A stretch of 64,000 nt of DNA from Cytophagaceae bacterium (GCA_027485575.1 JAIXQU010000115.1:1-64000), one strand, 5' to 3'; shown: positions 33,401-43,191, counted from the stretch's first letter. Numbers and translations: made by a program. The notes: generated from the letters alone by a model not told the origin.

Positions 33401-34108
33401 TTAATTCCTTGGATTGGTTGCCCAGACCGAAAGTTCCGGTACAAAGGCTTTTTCAGGTAACATCAAAACCGACACTATTGTTTGAGCCAATTGTTCTGGC
33501 CCAAGTTTAAAGTCGATTTCCTTTCGTTCTTCTCTTTCAGGATTTCCCAAAGCAGTTGTTACTTCTGAAGGATTCACCTGAAAAACCCTGATGTTGAATG
33601 GCCTCAATTCTTCCATGAGGCTTTGTGTGAAACCTCTTAATGCAAATTTGGAGGCAGAATAAGCTGATCCGTTGGCAAAACCTTTCATTGAAGATGTTGA
33701 GGCAACGTTGACAATACTGCCGGCTTTTTTACCTTTCATTAGCGGTAAAGCCTTCTTTACCATCATGATGGGTCCAAAAATATTAACACCAAAAACCCTG
33801 TGGTAGCTTTCTATTGGTGTTTCTTCAACGGAAGCAAATTCTCCAAGTCCTGCATTGTTAATCAATACATCCAATTTGTTGCTCCAGTTTTCTGCAACCC
33901 AATCAAACACCTTGTTCACATCTTCCTGCTTGCTTACATCAGATTCTATCCAGGCACAACCAATTTGATTGGCTGCTTTTTCCAGTCGTTCTTTGCTTCT
34001 GCCTGTTATCAAAACTTTTGCGCCCAAATCGCTCAATTTTTTTGCAGTAGCTTTTCCGATTCCGGAAGACCCACCAGTAATAATTATTGTTTTGCCCGCA
34101 AACTCCAT
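33401..34108 (-). CDS. Short-chain dehydrogenase/reductase
   Basis: A 235-residue classical SDR using NAD(P)H. TGGSSGIG at 11-18 binds the cofactor, and the R in TGRSKERL suggests NADP preference. LINNAG is near 84-89, and the catalytic serine and YSASK tetrad follow at about 140-156. The FabG/YdfG-like layout does not reveal the substrate. It is upstream of yceI in what looks like a two-gene operon. Confidence 0.92.
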   Translation of the reverse strand: MEFAGKTIIITGGSSGIGKATAKKLSDLGAKVLITGRSKERLEKAANQIGCAWIESDVSKQEDVNKVFDWVAENWSNKLDVLINNAGLGEFASVEETPIESYHRVFGVNIFGPIMMVKKALPLMKGKKAGSIVNVASTSSMKGFANGSAYSASKFALRGFTQSLMEELRPFNIRVFQVNPSEVTTALGNPEREERKEIDFKLGPEQLAQTIVSVLMLPEKAFVPELSVWATNPRN

Positions 34109-34167
34109 TAGATTAATTGTATATACAGCTAATTCTGTGCCATAATTATTTTTATCTGTTTTTAACT

Positions 34168-37100
34168 CTATTCTTCTCCTAAGTCGTCACAATGCCACAA
34201 GTGTTGAACCTTTGGAGAAGGCGGCATTGCTGGTGCGCCCGCCTGTTTAGCCAATATCATTTTTTGGATAATACGTTGACGTTCAGTTTCTATTTCTTTT
34301 TCAAGCACCCTCGTTTCGTCCAAATCAAAATATTTAACACCTTCAATGAATGTTTTTTCAGCCCTGGCATAAATTGATAATGGGTTGTCAGTCCAAATGA
34401 CAAAGTCAGCATCTTTTCCTTCCTTTAAACTGCCAATCTGTTTATCCAGATGCAAAAGTTTGGAAGGATTCAGCGTTACCATTTTCCAGGCTTCCTCTTC
34501 TGAAATCCCACCGTATTTCATTGTCTTTGCCGCTTCCTGGTTCAATCTTCTCGCCATTTCGGCGTCATCAGAATTGATGGCCACCGTAACACCTGCCTTG
34601 TGCAAAAGTGCTGCATTGTACGGAATGGCGTCTTTTACCTCCATTTTATATGCCCACCAATCTGAAAAAGTAGAAGCTCCTGCTCCATGTTTTTTCATTT
34701 TATCTGCCACTTTATACCCTTCCAGAATATGTGTAAAAGTATTGACAGTAAAGCCCATGCTGTCACCCACATGCATCAGCATATTGATTTCGGATTGCAC
34801 ATAGCTATGGCAGGAAATAAATCTTTTTTTATCCAGAATCTCTACCAAAGCTTCGAGTTTCAGGTCTCTCTTAAACTCAGTTTTGGCTGATTTTAAGGCA
34901 AGTTCCTTGTCCGCTTTGTATTGTTTCGCTTTGTGAAAAGCATCATACAACAATTGCTCAACACCCATTCTGGTTTGTGGATATCTAACCGTATTAAAAT
35001 CTCCCCAATTGGATTGTTTTACATTTTCTCCCAAAGCAAATTTTATAAAACCGTCCGCATTGGCAATTTTCATTTCTTCCGGACTCTTTCCCCATTTCAA
35101 CTTAATCAATGAGGATTGACCACCGATGGTATTTGCTGAACCGTGTAATTGCTGAACGGCAGTAACTCCGCCTGCCAAATGCCTGTAAATGTTCACATCA
35201 TCTGCCTCAACCACATCGCCAATTCTAACTTCGGCACTTGTTGTAGATGAACCTTCGTTTACACCTTTCGAAATTGCAATGTGTGAATGTTCGTCAACGA
35301 TACCCGAGGTGACATGTTTTCCTTTGGCATCTATTGTAATGGCCGAACCGGGCGCTTCAAGATTTTTTCCAACTTTTTTGATTTTCCCATTGGCAACCCA
35401 TAAGTCCGCATTTTCAAGTTTCCCTTCCGTTTCATTGGTCCAGATGGTTGCATTTTTAATTATATACTCTTTTTGCTCTGGCACTTGCGCTTGTCCATAT
35501 GCCTGGAATGGATGCCAGATTTTGCCTAAAATTTCAGGCTTTTTCTTTTTTGATGAATCAGCAGCTTTGGCAACAGGCAAGTCAGAAATTCTTTTTGCCG
35601 ACCAGGAGGTTTTTCCAGATGCAAGTCCGGTTACAAATCCGGAAAAGCCATTGCCCTCCTGCCATCCGGAAAATTGAAGCCTGGAACTGGTATCCAATCG
35701 CTTTATCAAACCGAGAAAATTGATTTTACCTGCATCATAACTCCCTTGAAGTTTGGTTTTCTGGGTGTCTTTTTCCAAAACCGTAAAATCATTTTTTCCT
35801 TCCTTTTGCTCAATTCTAAACTTAAAACTGGAATCTTTTCCAATGGTTAGCCGGTAATCGGCAGCAAGGTTTTTGTCCATCAAACTGGTTACCAGATATT
35901 TTTTGCCATTTACCCAGTTTTCTAAAATCTGAGTGCCTGGTTTGAAAATATTTCCCGAAGCCACAAAAAATGACGCCTGCAAACCTGCCTTGATTTGCCC
36001 GATTTGGTTTTCGGCTTTCAATAAAATAGCAGGTTTTGTTGTAAGAGATGCAAGGGCAGCATCTTCTGGCAAACCATTTTCAACTACTTTTTTCAGGTTG
36101 CTCCAAAAACTCTTTTGGTCTTTGAGATCGGTTGAAGTCAAAATAAATTCTACATTTTTTTCGTTCAAAAGCCTTGGATTATGGGCAGCCATTTCCCAAT
36201 GTTTCAGGTCAGAAATGGAAACCAAATCAGCATCCATCGGGTCTTCCACATCCGGCAATTCCGGAAATTGCAACGGTAATATTAAGGGAAATCCAGATGC
36301 CTTGATTTCATTAATCCTTTGATATTCATCGCCTTTGCCTTTGACAATAAGTTTTAAGTTGAATTCCTTGGCCAATCTGGCAGCACGTAAAACCTCGTAT
36401 TTCTGTCCTGTTTCAAAAATGATAGGCAGGTTTTTATTTCTTTGTAGTGCGTCAAGGCCAAGATTGGGGCTTTTGGAACTTTGCTTTTCGTACCAATCCA
36501 AATCAATATAGGTCTGCCTTAACAAAGCTATTGAACCCATTTGAGAACCTGGATATTGTTGGTTGGAACTGCCTTTTTGAAACGACATACCCTGAACTAC
36601 CTTATCTTTTAAAATCAGTTCCGACGTTTTTCCTTCACCCAGCATTGCCAGAAATCCAGTCCCCCGCATGATGCCATCTTTTAATGTACTAACTGCATAT
36701 CCAAAACCATTTTTCCGAAGTTCTTCCGCCTCTTTTGGATTTGGTGTGAAACTGCTTACTGCATCAAATTCCGGTTTTAATGCCTGGTTCCACAAATAGC
36801 TTCCCGCCCTTTTTGATTCATATTGGGGGTTGAAATCAGTCATTTCCATTCTGCCTCCAGGTCCTTTTGGTTGAATTGCTGGTTGGCCATAGCTGGAATT
36901 GATTTCTATAAAAGATGGATAAACCCAGGCACCTTTCATGTCTATGGTTTTTACCTTGGAGGGAAATACAATTTCCTTACCTGCAGATACAATTTTTCCT
37001 TCTTTAACATAGAGTTTTCCATTTTCTATTTTCTGGCCAGGAGCAGAAATTATAGTACAATTAATCAATACAAATTCTATTGGCCGCTCATCTGTAAGTG

Positions 37101-37212
37101 CCGCCTGAGGCAAACCAAACTGAGCAAAGGAGGCTCTGGAAAAAGATAAGATTAACAATGAAACGATTAAAGCCTTGACTGAAAGGCGAATGTTGAAATT
37201 AAATGTGTTCAT
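34168..37212 (-). CDS. Exported tandem amidohydrolase-superfamily protein
   Basis: A 1014-residue exported protein with a signal peptide ending near SFAQ (residue 31) and two amidohydrolase-like modules. The C-terminal module (about 580-985) keeps the metal site: DEHSHIAIS (HxH at about 641-643), ISCHSY, a FTHILEG histidine and the SDDAEMARR aspartate. The N-terminal module (about 45-440) keeps the fold signature but reads YPSFIEINSSYG where HxH should be, so it is probably a non-catalytic copy. Substrate unknown; related proteins are called imidazolonepropionase- or dipeptidase-like. Gene follows phhB by 19 bp. Confidence 0.9.
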   Translation of the reverse strand: MNTFNFNIRLSVKALIVSLLILSFSRASFAQFGLPQAALTDERPIEFVLINCTIISAPGQKIENGKLYVKEGKIVSAGKEIVFPSKVKTIDMKGAWVYPSFIEINSSYGQPAIQPKGPGGRMEMTDFNPQYESKRAGSYLWNQALKPEFDAVSSFTPNPKEAEELRKNGFGYAVSTLKDGIMRGTGFLAMLGEGKTSELILKDKVVQGMSFQKGSSNQQYPGSQMGSIALLRQTYIDLDWYEKQSSKSPNLGLDALQRNKNLPIIFETGQKYEVLRAARLAKEFNLKLIVKGKGDEYQRINEIKASGFPLILPLQFPELPDVEDPMDADLVSISDLKHWEMAAHNPRLLNEKNVEFILTSTDLKDQKSFWSNLKKVVENGLPEDAALASLTTKPAILLKAENQIGQIKAGLQASFFVASGNIFKPGTQILENWVNGKKYLVTSLMDKNLAADYRLTIGKDSSFKFRIEQKEGKNDFTVLEKDTQKTKLQGSYDAGKINFLGLIKRLDTSSRLQFSGWQEGNGFSGFVTGLASGKTSWSAKRISDLPVAKAADSSKKKKPEILGKIWHPFQAYGQAQVPEQKEYIIKNATIWTNETEGKLENADLWVANGKIKKVGKNLEAPGSAITIDAKGKHVTSGIVDEHSHIAISKGVNEGSSTTSAEVRIGDVVEADDVNIYRHLAGGVTAVQQLHGSANTIGGQSSLIKLKWGKSPEEMKIANADGFIKFALGENVKQSNWGDFNTVRYPQTRMGVEQLLYDAFHKAKQYKADKELALKSAKTEFKRDLKLEALVEILDKKRFISCHSYVQSEINMLMHVGDSMGFTVNTFTHILEGYKVADKMKKHGAGASTFSDWWAYKMEVKDAIPYNAALLHKAGVTVAINSDDAEMARRLNQEAAKTMKYGGISEEEAWKMVTLNPSKLLHLDKQIGSLKEGKDADFVIWTDNPLSIYARAEKTFIEGVKYFDLDETRVLEKEIETERQRIIQKMILAKQAGAPAMPPSPKVQHLWHCDDLGEE

Positions 37213-37231
37213 AAAAATGAAAATCTGGCCT

Positions 37232-37477
37232 TTAGTTTTTTGAAGGTTTTAAAAGATTATCAATGGCTAATGCAAGTTTCCTGTCCTTTTCGGTCACTAA
37301 ATTTCCTGCATCGTGGGTGGTTAGTTCAATACTTACTTTATTGTACACATTAGACCAATTTGGATGATGGTCCATTTTTTCTGCCAAAAAAGCGACCCTG
37401 GTCATGAAAGCAAATGCCTCCTGAAAGTCAGAAAATTGAAAGTTTTGAACCAATTTGTTGTTTTGCTCCTCCCACAT
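37232..37477 (-). CDS. phhB: 4a-hydroxytetrahydrobiopterin dehydratase (PhhB/DCoH family)
   Basis: An 81-residue pterin-4a-carbinolamine dehydratase family member, recycling the pterin cofactor of aromatic amino acid hydroxylases. The family core is clear: [17 protein letters not shown] with the catalytic His pair, then [14 protein letters not shown]. Usual members read THDxGGLT. It is slightly short at the N-terminus (80-110 is normal). No phenylalanine hydroxylase is nearby. Start ATG 37477; first gene of a likely operon with the amidohydrolase. Confidence 0.92.
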   Translation of the reverse strand: MWEEQNNKLVQNFQFSDFQEAFAFMTRVAFLAEKMDHHPNWSNVYNKVSIELTTHDAGNLVTEKDRKLALAIDNLLKPSKN

Positions 37478-37797
37478 GCGTTAAAAATGATGTTTATAAA
37501 GTATAAAAGTAAATGCCTGAAAAGTAAATGGTTAAATAGTGTTATGGCTATTTGTCTCAATGCAAATAAGGCGATTTGCAAGACAATAAGAAATAGCAAA
37601 ACGAATGTAATTTTTTCATTCTATCCAGAAGAAATATGAATATTTTTAGAAATACCTTTGACCTATCAAAAAACAAGTCTGATACCTGACTTGAAATAGT
37701 AAAAATCCCATCCGCTTTCCGAATCGGATAGGACATTGAAACTTCAGATAAATGGCATCAGAACTCAAATTAATAACATTTTTACCAACGTACCGCC
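37478..37797. other. Divergent intergenic region, nothing firm
   Basis: 320 bp separate phhB (minus) from the small conserved gene at 37798 (plus). I see only a minor ATCCG/CGGAT hairpin at 37710-37729 and an AT-rich stretch. There are no convincing promoter boxes, RNA gene or coding frame; a 61-codon frame at 37752 overlaps the real gene out of frame. Confidence 0.5.
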
Positions 37798-38082
37798 ATG
37801 CATACCTCCAAATTTATTTTGAAAGAACAATTGGAATTGTTCAAGTTTTCACCATCCGAAGTTTTGAAAGGCGAATGGGAAAAAGTCTACCGCAAATTTT
37901 CCCTTCAAAGAGCCGAACGTTTAGGAAACGCCTTTAAAGGAAAAGTACGGATTATTTTCCGCACGCACGACAATGAAACAAAAGTTGTAGACACCACCAT
38001 CTGGTCTGCCAATGATGACCATATTTCATTGAAAGGTGGTCAATCTATTCCGGTTCGGGCCATTTTAGGCATTGAATTCTAG
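37798..38082 (+). CDS. Small conserved Bacteroidota protein, unknown
   Basis: A 94-residue soluble protein of a conserved hypothetical family that I recognise from Bacteroidota. Typical segments are FKFSPSEVLKGEWEKVYRKF, QRAERLGNAFKGKVRI, FRTHDNETKVVDTTIW and the C-terminal ISLKGGQSIPVRAILGIEF. No known catalytic motif; the C-terminal half looks like a small beta-barrel. Monocistronic, with its own terminator at 38122. Function unknown. Confidence 0.85.
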   Translation: MHTSKFILKEQLELFKFSPSEVLKGEWEKVYRKFSLQRAERLGNAFKGKVRIIFRTHDNETKVVDTTIWSANDDHISLKGGQSIPVRAILGIEF

Positions 38083-38121
38083 AAAAGCATCAACTCAAGT
38101 TTTAATATACTATAATTTTGA

Positions 38122-38146
38122 AACCTGGCTCTGGCCGGGTTTTTTT
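38122..38146 (+). terminator. Terminator after the small conserved gene
   Basis: AACCTGGC pairs with GCCGGGTT over eight positions (one T-G wobble) around a TCTG loop, followed by a run of T. It sits 40 bp after the stop codon. Confidence 0.72.
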
Positions 38147-38260
38147 ATGTCCTGACTTTTATAAAATTTTAAGTTAAATCGCTAGATATTGAAAACATCT
38201 CCATATCTTGCTTTCTCGAATTTTAAATCTTTTTCAATACTAATAGACTGATTATCAATT

Positions 38261-39325
38261 ATGTCTGATAACAAAGCAGAAAAATTAAAAGCCCTTCAGC
38301 TCACCATCGATAAACTGGACAAAGAATACGGAAAGGGAACCGTAATGAAACTCAGCGATGAAAAGGTAATGGATGTTCCGGCCATTTCAACAGGTTCTTT
38401 GGGCCTTGATATTGCCTTGGGCATTGGTGGTTTGCCAAGAGGCCGGGTTGTGGAAATTTATGGCCCCGAATCGTCTGGTAAAACAACACTTTCTATGCAT
38501 TGCATTGCTGAAGCCCAAAAGGCAGGAGGCATTGCAGCGTTTATTGATGCGGAACACGCCTTCGATAAAGGTTATGCCGAAAAATTAGGAATAGACACTG
38601 AAAATCTGCTCATTAGCCAACCAGATAACGGAGAGCAAGCCCTGGAAATTGCCGAGCATTTAATTCGCTCCGGAGCAATTGATATTATAGTGATTGACTC
38701 AGTGGCCGCACTTGTTCCAAAAGCGGAATTGGAAGGTGATATGGGTGACAGCAAAATGGGATTGCAGGCCAGATTGATGAGTCAGGCTTTGAGAAAACTA
38801 ACAGGTACAATCAACAAAACCGGTTGTCTTTGCATTTTTATCAACCAGCTTAGGGATAAAATTGGTGTTATGTTTGGAAGTCCGGAAACAACAACAGGTG
38901 GAAATGCACTAAAATTCTATGCCTCAGTTAGGTTGGACATAAGAAGAATAGGTCAGATTAAGGAATCCGCAGATAACATTACCGGAAACAGAACCAAGGT
39001 AAAAGTGGTTAAAAATAAAGTTGCGCCTCCTTTCAAAGTTATTGAATTCGACATTATGTATGGCGAAGGTATTTCAAAAGTTGGTGAACTTGTTGACCTT
39101 GGCGTCGAACTTGAAATAATTAAAAAATCAGGAAGTTGGTTTTCTTATGAAGCCAATAAGTTAGGCCAGGGAAGAGATTCTGTAAAACAAATTCTCCTTG
39201 ACAATCCTGAGCTTTTTGATAAAATCGAAGGACAAATCAGAGCCAAGTTCACAGAAGATAAAGGTGCAGTAAAAGTCCTGGAAGACAAGAATATTGCTAA
39301 ACCTGCCTTTGCGGACGCGGACTAG
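38261..39325 (+). CDS. recA: Recombinase RecA
   Basis: A 354-residue RecA, the strand-exchange ATPase of homologous recombination. Landmarks are GPESSGKTT (Walker A, 68-76), IDAEHAFD, the Walker [13 protein letters not shown], loop L1 [30 protein letters not shown] and L2 [13 protein letters not shown]. Length and C-terminus (short acidic tail) are normal. I see no recognisable LexA box upstream, in line with the variable SOS systems of this phylum. Monocistronic with a strong terminator. Confidence 0.98.
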   Translation: MSDNKAEKLKALQLTIDKLDKEYGKGTVMKLSDEKVMDVPAISTGSLGLDIALGIGGLPRGRVVEIYGPESSGKTTLSMHCIAEAQKAGGIAAFIDAEHAFDKGYAEKLGIDTENLLISQPDNGEQALEIAEHLIRSGAIDIIVIDSVAALVPKAELEGDMGDSKMGLQARLMSQALRKLTGTINKTGCLCIFINQLRDKIGVMFGSPETTTGGNALKFYASVRLDIRRIGQIKESADNITGNRTKVKVVKNKVAPPFKVIEFDIMYGEGISKVGELVDLGVELEIIKKSGSWFSYEANKLGQGRDSVKQILLDNPELFDKIEGQIRAKFTEDKGAVKVLEDKNIAKPAFADAD

Positions 39326-39343
39326 ACATTTTTAATATCCTGA

Positions 39344-39378
39344 ACAAAAAAAGCATCTTAATGAGATGCTTTTTTTGT
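39344..39378. terminator. Strong terminator after recA
   Basis: ACAAAAAAAGCATCT and AGATGCTTTTTTTGT form a perfect 15-bp stem around TAATG, 18 bp after the recA stop. The symmetric A and T runs make it work on either strand. Confidence 0.85.
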
Positions 39379-39464
39379 TTAAAACTGCGAAAGGATTTGA
39401 CCCTATGTAAACATAAATCAGGTATTAAAGGTTAATTTGTCTTCCATAAAACAATCCAATTGAA

Positions 39465-39902
39465 TTGGAACTTACGCTCAATACTCCAGCTTTGTTATTT
39501 CCTGCGCTAACCCTAATCATGTTGGCCTATACAAATCGGTTTCTGGCTATTAGTAGTTTAATCCGGAATTTGTATAGAGAATATGAAAAGGAACGTACGG
39601 ACATGATGCTCAGCCAAATATATAATTTGAAGCATCGGCTTAGGCTAATCAGAGATATGCAGGTTATGGGCGTTTTGAGCCTATTGTCTTGTGTCTTCAG
39701 CATGGCTTTTATTTATTTCCGTTTGCAAACTGCTGCCCAATGGATATTTGGCCTTGGCCTGTTACTTTTGGCAGGGTCTTTGTTTGTTTCTGTTTACGAA
39801 GTAGTTATTTCTACAAAGGCACTGAACATCCAGCTTAGCAATCTTGAAGAGGAGGAAAAGGATAAAGGATTTTTAGCTACCAAATTATTTTCAAAAACTT
39901 AA
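39465..39902 (+). CDS. DUF2721 membrane protein
   Basis: A 145-residue membrane protein of the DUF2721 family. The hallmark N-terminus TPALLFPALTLIMLAYTNRFLAISSLIR is there, followed by a basic cytoplasmic segment and two more hydrophobic segments (about 66-110). Start is TTG 39465; no in-frame ATG precedes the family start. It lies 2 bp before bshA and is the first gene of the DUF2721-bshA-mutA-folP-ribE run. Function unknown; the operon link to bacillithiol synthesis may be incidental. Confidence 0.87.
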   Translation: MELTLNTPALLFPALTLIMLAYTNRFLAISSLIRNLYREYEKERTDMMLSQIYNLKHRLRLIRDMQVMGVLSLLSCVFSMAFIYFRLQTAAQWIFGLGLLLLAGSLFVSVYEVVISTKALNIQLSNLEEEEKDKGFLATKLFSKT

Positions 39903-39904
39903 TA

Positions 39905-41044
39905 ATGCGCATAGGAATTGTTTGTTACCCAACATTTGGAGGGTCAGGTGTAGTGGCAACAGAACTAGGTAAAGGCCTGGCAGACAAAGGACATCAGGTT
40001 CATTTCATAACCTATAATCAACCGCAGCGTCTTGATTTTCTTAATGAAAACGTGTTTTTTCATGAGGTCCGGTTTCAACACTATCCTTTGTTTGAATATC
40101 CACCGTATGAAACAGCCCTGGCCAGTAAAATGGTTGACGTGGTTAAGTACGAAAAGCTTGATTTGCTGCATGTTCACTATGCCATTCCCCATGCCTCGGC
40201 GGCCTTTATGGCAAAACAAATCCTAGCAAGTCAGGGAATTTCCATTCCTGTTATTACAACTTTGCATGGGACAGATATTACCTTGGTTGGAAAAGATTCG
40301 AGTTATGAACCCGTTGTAACATTCAGCATCAACCAGTCAGATGGAGTAACCGCGGTTTCTGCTGACCTGGCCAGGGAAACGTATGAAACTTTTCAGATTA
40401 CCAGACACATTGAGGTAATTCCGAATTTTATTGATTTATCCCGATTTAAAAAACAACCCAAGGAGCATTTCAAAATGGCCATTTGCCCGAATGGCGAAAA
40501 ACTTTTGGTCCACACATCAAACTTCCGTAAGGTAAAAAGAATAGAGGATGTGATTGGTATGTTTGCCCAGGTCAGAAAAGAAATTGAAGCCAAACTATTA
40601 TTGGTAGGCGATGGCCCTGAACGCCCAAAAATGGAGGCTCTTTGCAGAGAAGTTGGTCTTTGCGATGATATTAGATTTCTTGGAAAACTAGATGCGGTAG
40701 AGGAGCTGCTTTCGGTTTGTGATTTGTTTGTAATGCCCTCTGAAAAAGAAAGTTTTGGTCTTGCGGCTTTAGAAGCAATGGCATGCGAAGTGCCTGTGAT
40801 TTCCAGCAACACAGGAGGATTACCAGAACTGATTATTCAGGGTAAAACAGGCCTTATGAGCGATGTTGGTGATATTAATGACATGGCTAAAAATGCCTTA
40901 TTTATTTTAAAAGAAGAAAATCTTCCAGCATTTAAGGCTGCCGCTCTGGCAAGAGCAAAAGAATTTGAAATCCATAAAATTTTACCTCAATATGAGGCAT
41001 TTTATGATCAAATCATTTTTCAAACCAAATCCGTTTTGGCTTAA
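39905..41044 (+). CDS. bshA: N-acetyl-alpha-D-glucosaminyl L-malate synthase BshA
   Basis: A 379-residue GT4-family enzyme making GlcNAc-malate, first step of bacillithiol synthesis. The N-terminus CYPTFGGSGVVATELGKGLA is diagnostic for BshA. HVHYAIPHA, TTLHGTDITLVG, the donor-site NFRKVKR and ESFGLAALEA (EX7E) complete the picture. Length matches the family. The other bacillithiol genes (bshB, bshC) are not in the window. It overlaps nothing: mutA begins 28 bp later. Confidence 0.96.
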   Translation: MRIGIVCYPTFGGSGVVATELGKGLADKGHQVHFITYNQPQRLDFLNENVFFHEVRFQHYPLFEYPPYETALASKMVDVVKYEKLDLLHVHYAIPHASAAFMAKQILASQGISIPVITTLHGTDITLVGKDSSYEPVVTFSINQSDGVTAVSADLARETYETFQITRHIEVIPNFIDLSRFKKQPKEHFKMAICPNGEKLLVHTSNFRKVKRIEDVIGMFAQVRKEIEAKLLLVGDGPERPKMEALCREVGLCDDIRFLGKLDAVEELLSVCDLFVMPSEKESFGLAALEAMACEVPVISSNTGGLPELIIQGKTGLMSDVGDINDMAKNALFILKEENLPAFKAAALARAKEFEIHKILPQYEAFYDQIIFQTKSVLA

Positions 41045-41072
41045 TTGCGCTTCACTACCACCTTACCAAAAA

Positions 41073-42320
41073 ATGAATCAAACAGAAATATTCCCGGAAA
41101 TTGATTTAAACCAATGGGAAGAAAGGGTTAAAAAAGAACTAAAAGCACCACATACTTTTGAATCGCTTCAATGGCAGGTTTCAGAATTTTTTAGTCTAAA
41201 CCCTGTCTATGACGAAAAGATATTCGAAAATGAAGATTTGGAATATCTAAAAACCTTCCATCAATACTGGCTTAAAAACAAAAATAAAGACCGGGCAGAC
41301 ATTCTTGCATTTGGAAATCAAAAACTAAATGAAGATTCTCAGGAATTTAATATTGCGGAATCTTATAATTTTCAACGTTGGGTCTATCATTTCAATCCAA
41401 AAAATACAGGAAAACTTCCCTTTTCAATTAGAAACCCATTTGAAGAAGCTTCTGGCTGGGATTCAAATTCTGAAATAGACCCTTTAATGGATGGTTTGCT
41501 GGTTGGCAAATGGAAAACATTTAGCCCTGCAGATTTGAAAAAAGGAACAATACATATCCATGCATCTGATATACACAATGCCGGAGGATCTGCTGTCCAG
41601 GAATTAGCCGCAGCATTATTGGTGGCCGAGACCTATAAAAATGCTTTGGGTGAAACCACAGACTGGGCACAAAATGCCATTATTCATCTTGGGATTGGGC
41701 CACTTTTCTGGCTCGAACTGGCTAAAATCAGAGCCATGAGGTTGCTTTATATTAATTTCTGCTCCATCAATAATCTGAAAGTGAAAGAAGGAAACATCAG
41801 GGCAGAAACCTCAAAATTCTTCTGGAGTAAAACAGATTCTGAACTCAATTTACTGCGGCATTCAACTGAAGTAATGTCCTCAATTTTAGGAGGTGCAGAC
41901 CAGATTCTGGTTTATCCGCACAGTTTTGAAAGTTCAATATCATTGGATTCCAACAGATTAGCAGTTAATATTCCATTGCTTGCCTTTGAAGAGTCACAAC
42001 TACATACAGCGCACGATCCTGCAGCTGGCAGTTATATTCTGGAGTTACTTACCCACAAGCTTGCCAAAGAAGCCTGGACATTATTTTCAAAATGGAATGA
42101 AATTGGATTTGAAAAAATGGTGAAAGAAAACCAGCTCCAATCTCTTATCAGGAAAAACTCGGATATTCAATTCCGGCATTTCATGGAAAAAAAGATTCAA
42201 ATGGTTGGAGTTAATGTTTTTACAAGTCCAATGGCTAAAACAAGTCCGAAATTTCCAGTTGTTGAAAAAGTGGACAACCCTGAATTTAGTCCTTTAGAGT
42301 CTGTATTTCTGGATGCCTGA
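41073..42320 (+). CDS. mutA: Methylmalonyl-CoA mutase small subunit, short form
   Basis: A 415-residue protein matching the small (non-B12-binding) subunit of methylmalonyl-CoA mutase, a TIM-barrel subunit interconverting succinyl- and methylmalonyl-CoA with its partner. Segments: LNQWEERVKKELKAP, HIHASDIHNAGGSAVQELA, GGADQILVYPHSF, and LHTAHDPAAGSYILELLT. The usual C-terminal cobalamin-like domain of small subunits is missing, hence the short length (many are over 600). I start at ATG 41073; an upstream frame to 40965 lies inside bshA. The stop overlaps the folP start by 8 bp. A large subunit fragment is at 63440. Confidence 0.88.
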   Translation: MNQTEIFPEIDLNQWEERVKKELKAPHTFESLQWQVSEFFSLNPVYDEKIFENEDLEYLKTFHQYWLKNKNKDRADILAFGNQKLNEDSQEFNIAESYNFQRWVYHFNPKNTGKLPFSIRNPFEEASGWDSNSEIDPLMDGLLVGKWKTFSPADLKKGTIHIHASDIHNAGGSAVQELAAALLVAETYKNALGETTDWAQNAIIHLGIGPLFWLELAKIRAMRLLYINFCSINNLKVKEGNIRAETSKFFWSKTDSELNLLRHSTEVMSSILGGADQILVYPHSFESSISLDSNRLAVNIPLLAFEESQLHTAHDPAAGSYILELLTHKLAKEAWTLFSKWNEIGFEKMVKENQLQSLIRKNSDIQFRHFMEKKIQMVGVNVFTSPMAKTSPKFPVVEKVDNPEFSPLESVFLDA

Positions 42321-43191
42321 GTTGTTTCACGGCAATACTGGATTTCAATTGCCAGTTCCATTTCAGTTAAAGATTGGAAACCAATTAATCGACCTGGCTG
42401 CACCAAGAGTAATGGGTATATTAAACCTTACTCCAGATTCTTTTTTCAGCGGTAGTCGAACTCAGGCCATAGGAAATGCAATAGAAAAAACCGCCAAAAT
42501 GCTTTCCGAAGGGGCTGATTTCATTGATATTGGTGCGATTTCCACAAGGCCGGGGTCCATTGAAATAACTGAAGAAGAAGAGAAGGAAAGGCTTAGACCG
42601 GTTTTAACTTCTTTAGCCAGAGAGTTTCCAAAGGCATTGATTTCGGTAGATACCTTTAGAAGTGGTGTTGCCAATGAAGCTTTAGATTTAGGTGCCTCAT
42701 GTATCAATGACATAAGTGGCGGTAAATTTGATACCCAAATGTTTGAATTGATTGGAAGAAGAAAAGTACCCTTCATTTTAATGCACTGCCGGGGAGATTT
42801 CAATTCAATGCATCATGGGCAAGAATACATTAATATAGAGGTTGAAATTGCAAGGGAATTACAAGAACTTATTGTTAAGGCCCGGGAAAATGGAATCGTA
42901 GATTTGATAGTTGATCCTGGTTTTGGATTTAGTAAAAACGTTGCCCAAAATTTTGAATTACTACGAAAATTAAGATATTTTGAAATTTTGGATTGCCCCA
43001 TTCTTGCAGGTCTTTCCCGAAAATCGATGATTTACAAGACAATCGAAAAAGAACCAGACCAGGCCTTAAACGGAACTACTGCACTAAATATGGTGGCTTT
43101 AATTCAGGGAGCACATATTCTCAGAGTTCATGATGTTGCAGAAGCCAAAGAAACGATACAGTTGTTTGAAAAATTATGTTTACAGGAATAG
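42313..43191 (+). CDS. folP: Dihydropteroate synthase
   Basis: A 292-residue FolP, joining p-aminobenzoate to the pterin pyrophosphate in folate synthesis. The family motifs are VMGILNLTPDSFFSGS, DIGAISTRPGS, ISVDTFR, NDISGG, the GFGFSKNVAQNFELL segment and AGLSRKSMI. The N-terminal 30 residues before PRVMGILN are normal for this phylum. Start ATG 42313 overlaps the end of mutA by 8 bp, and its 3' end overlaps ribE by 16 bp, indicating coupled translation. Confidence 0.96.
   Translation: MPELFHGNTGFQLPVPFQLKIGNQLIDLAAPRVMGILNLTPDSFFSGSRTQAIGNAIEKTAKMLSEGADFIDIGAISTRPGSIEITEEEEKERLRPVLTSLAREFPKALISVDTFRSGVANEALDLGASCINDISGGKFDTQMFELIGRRKVPFILMHCRGDFNSMHHGQEYINIEVEIARELQELIVKARENGIVDLIVDPGFGFSKNVAQNFELLRKLRYFEILDCPILAGLSRKSMIYKTIEKEPDQALNGTTALNMVALIQGAHILRVHDVAEAKETIQLFEKLCLQE

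Noticed and set aside
33376-33444. Upstream extension of YceI
   Set aside because: Overlaps the SDR gene and puts the signal peptide internal; ATG 33375 is preferred.
34385-34804. 139-codon plus-strand frame within the amidohydrolase gene
   Set aside because: Antisense shadow of a conserved coding region with an intact active-site module.
38150-38260. LexA-type operator before recA
   Set aside because: No convincing palindrome of the usual kind; only AT-rich sequence is visible.
43100-43180. FMN riboswitch ahead of ribE
   Set aside because: The gene starts inside folP with a 16-bp overlap, so there is no leader to hold one.
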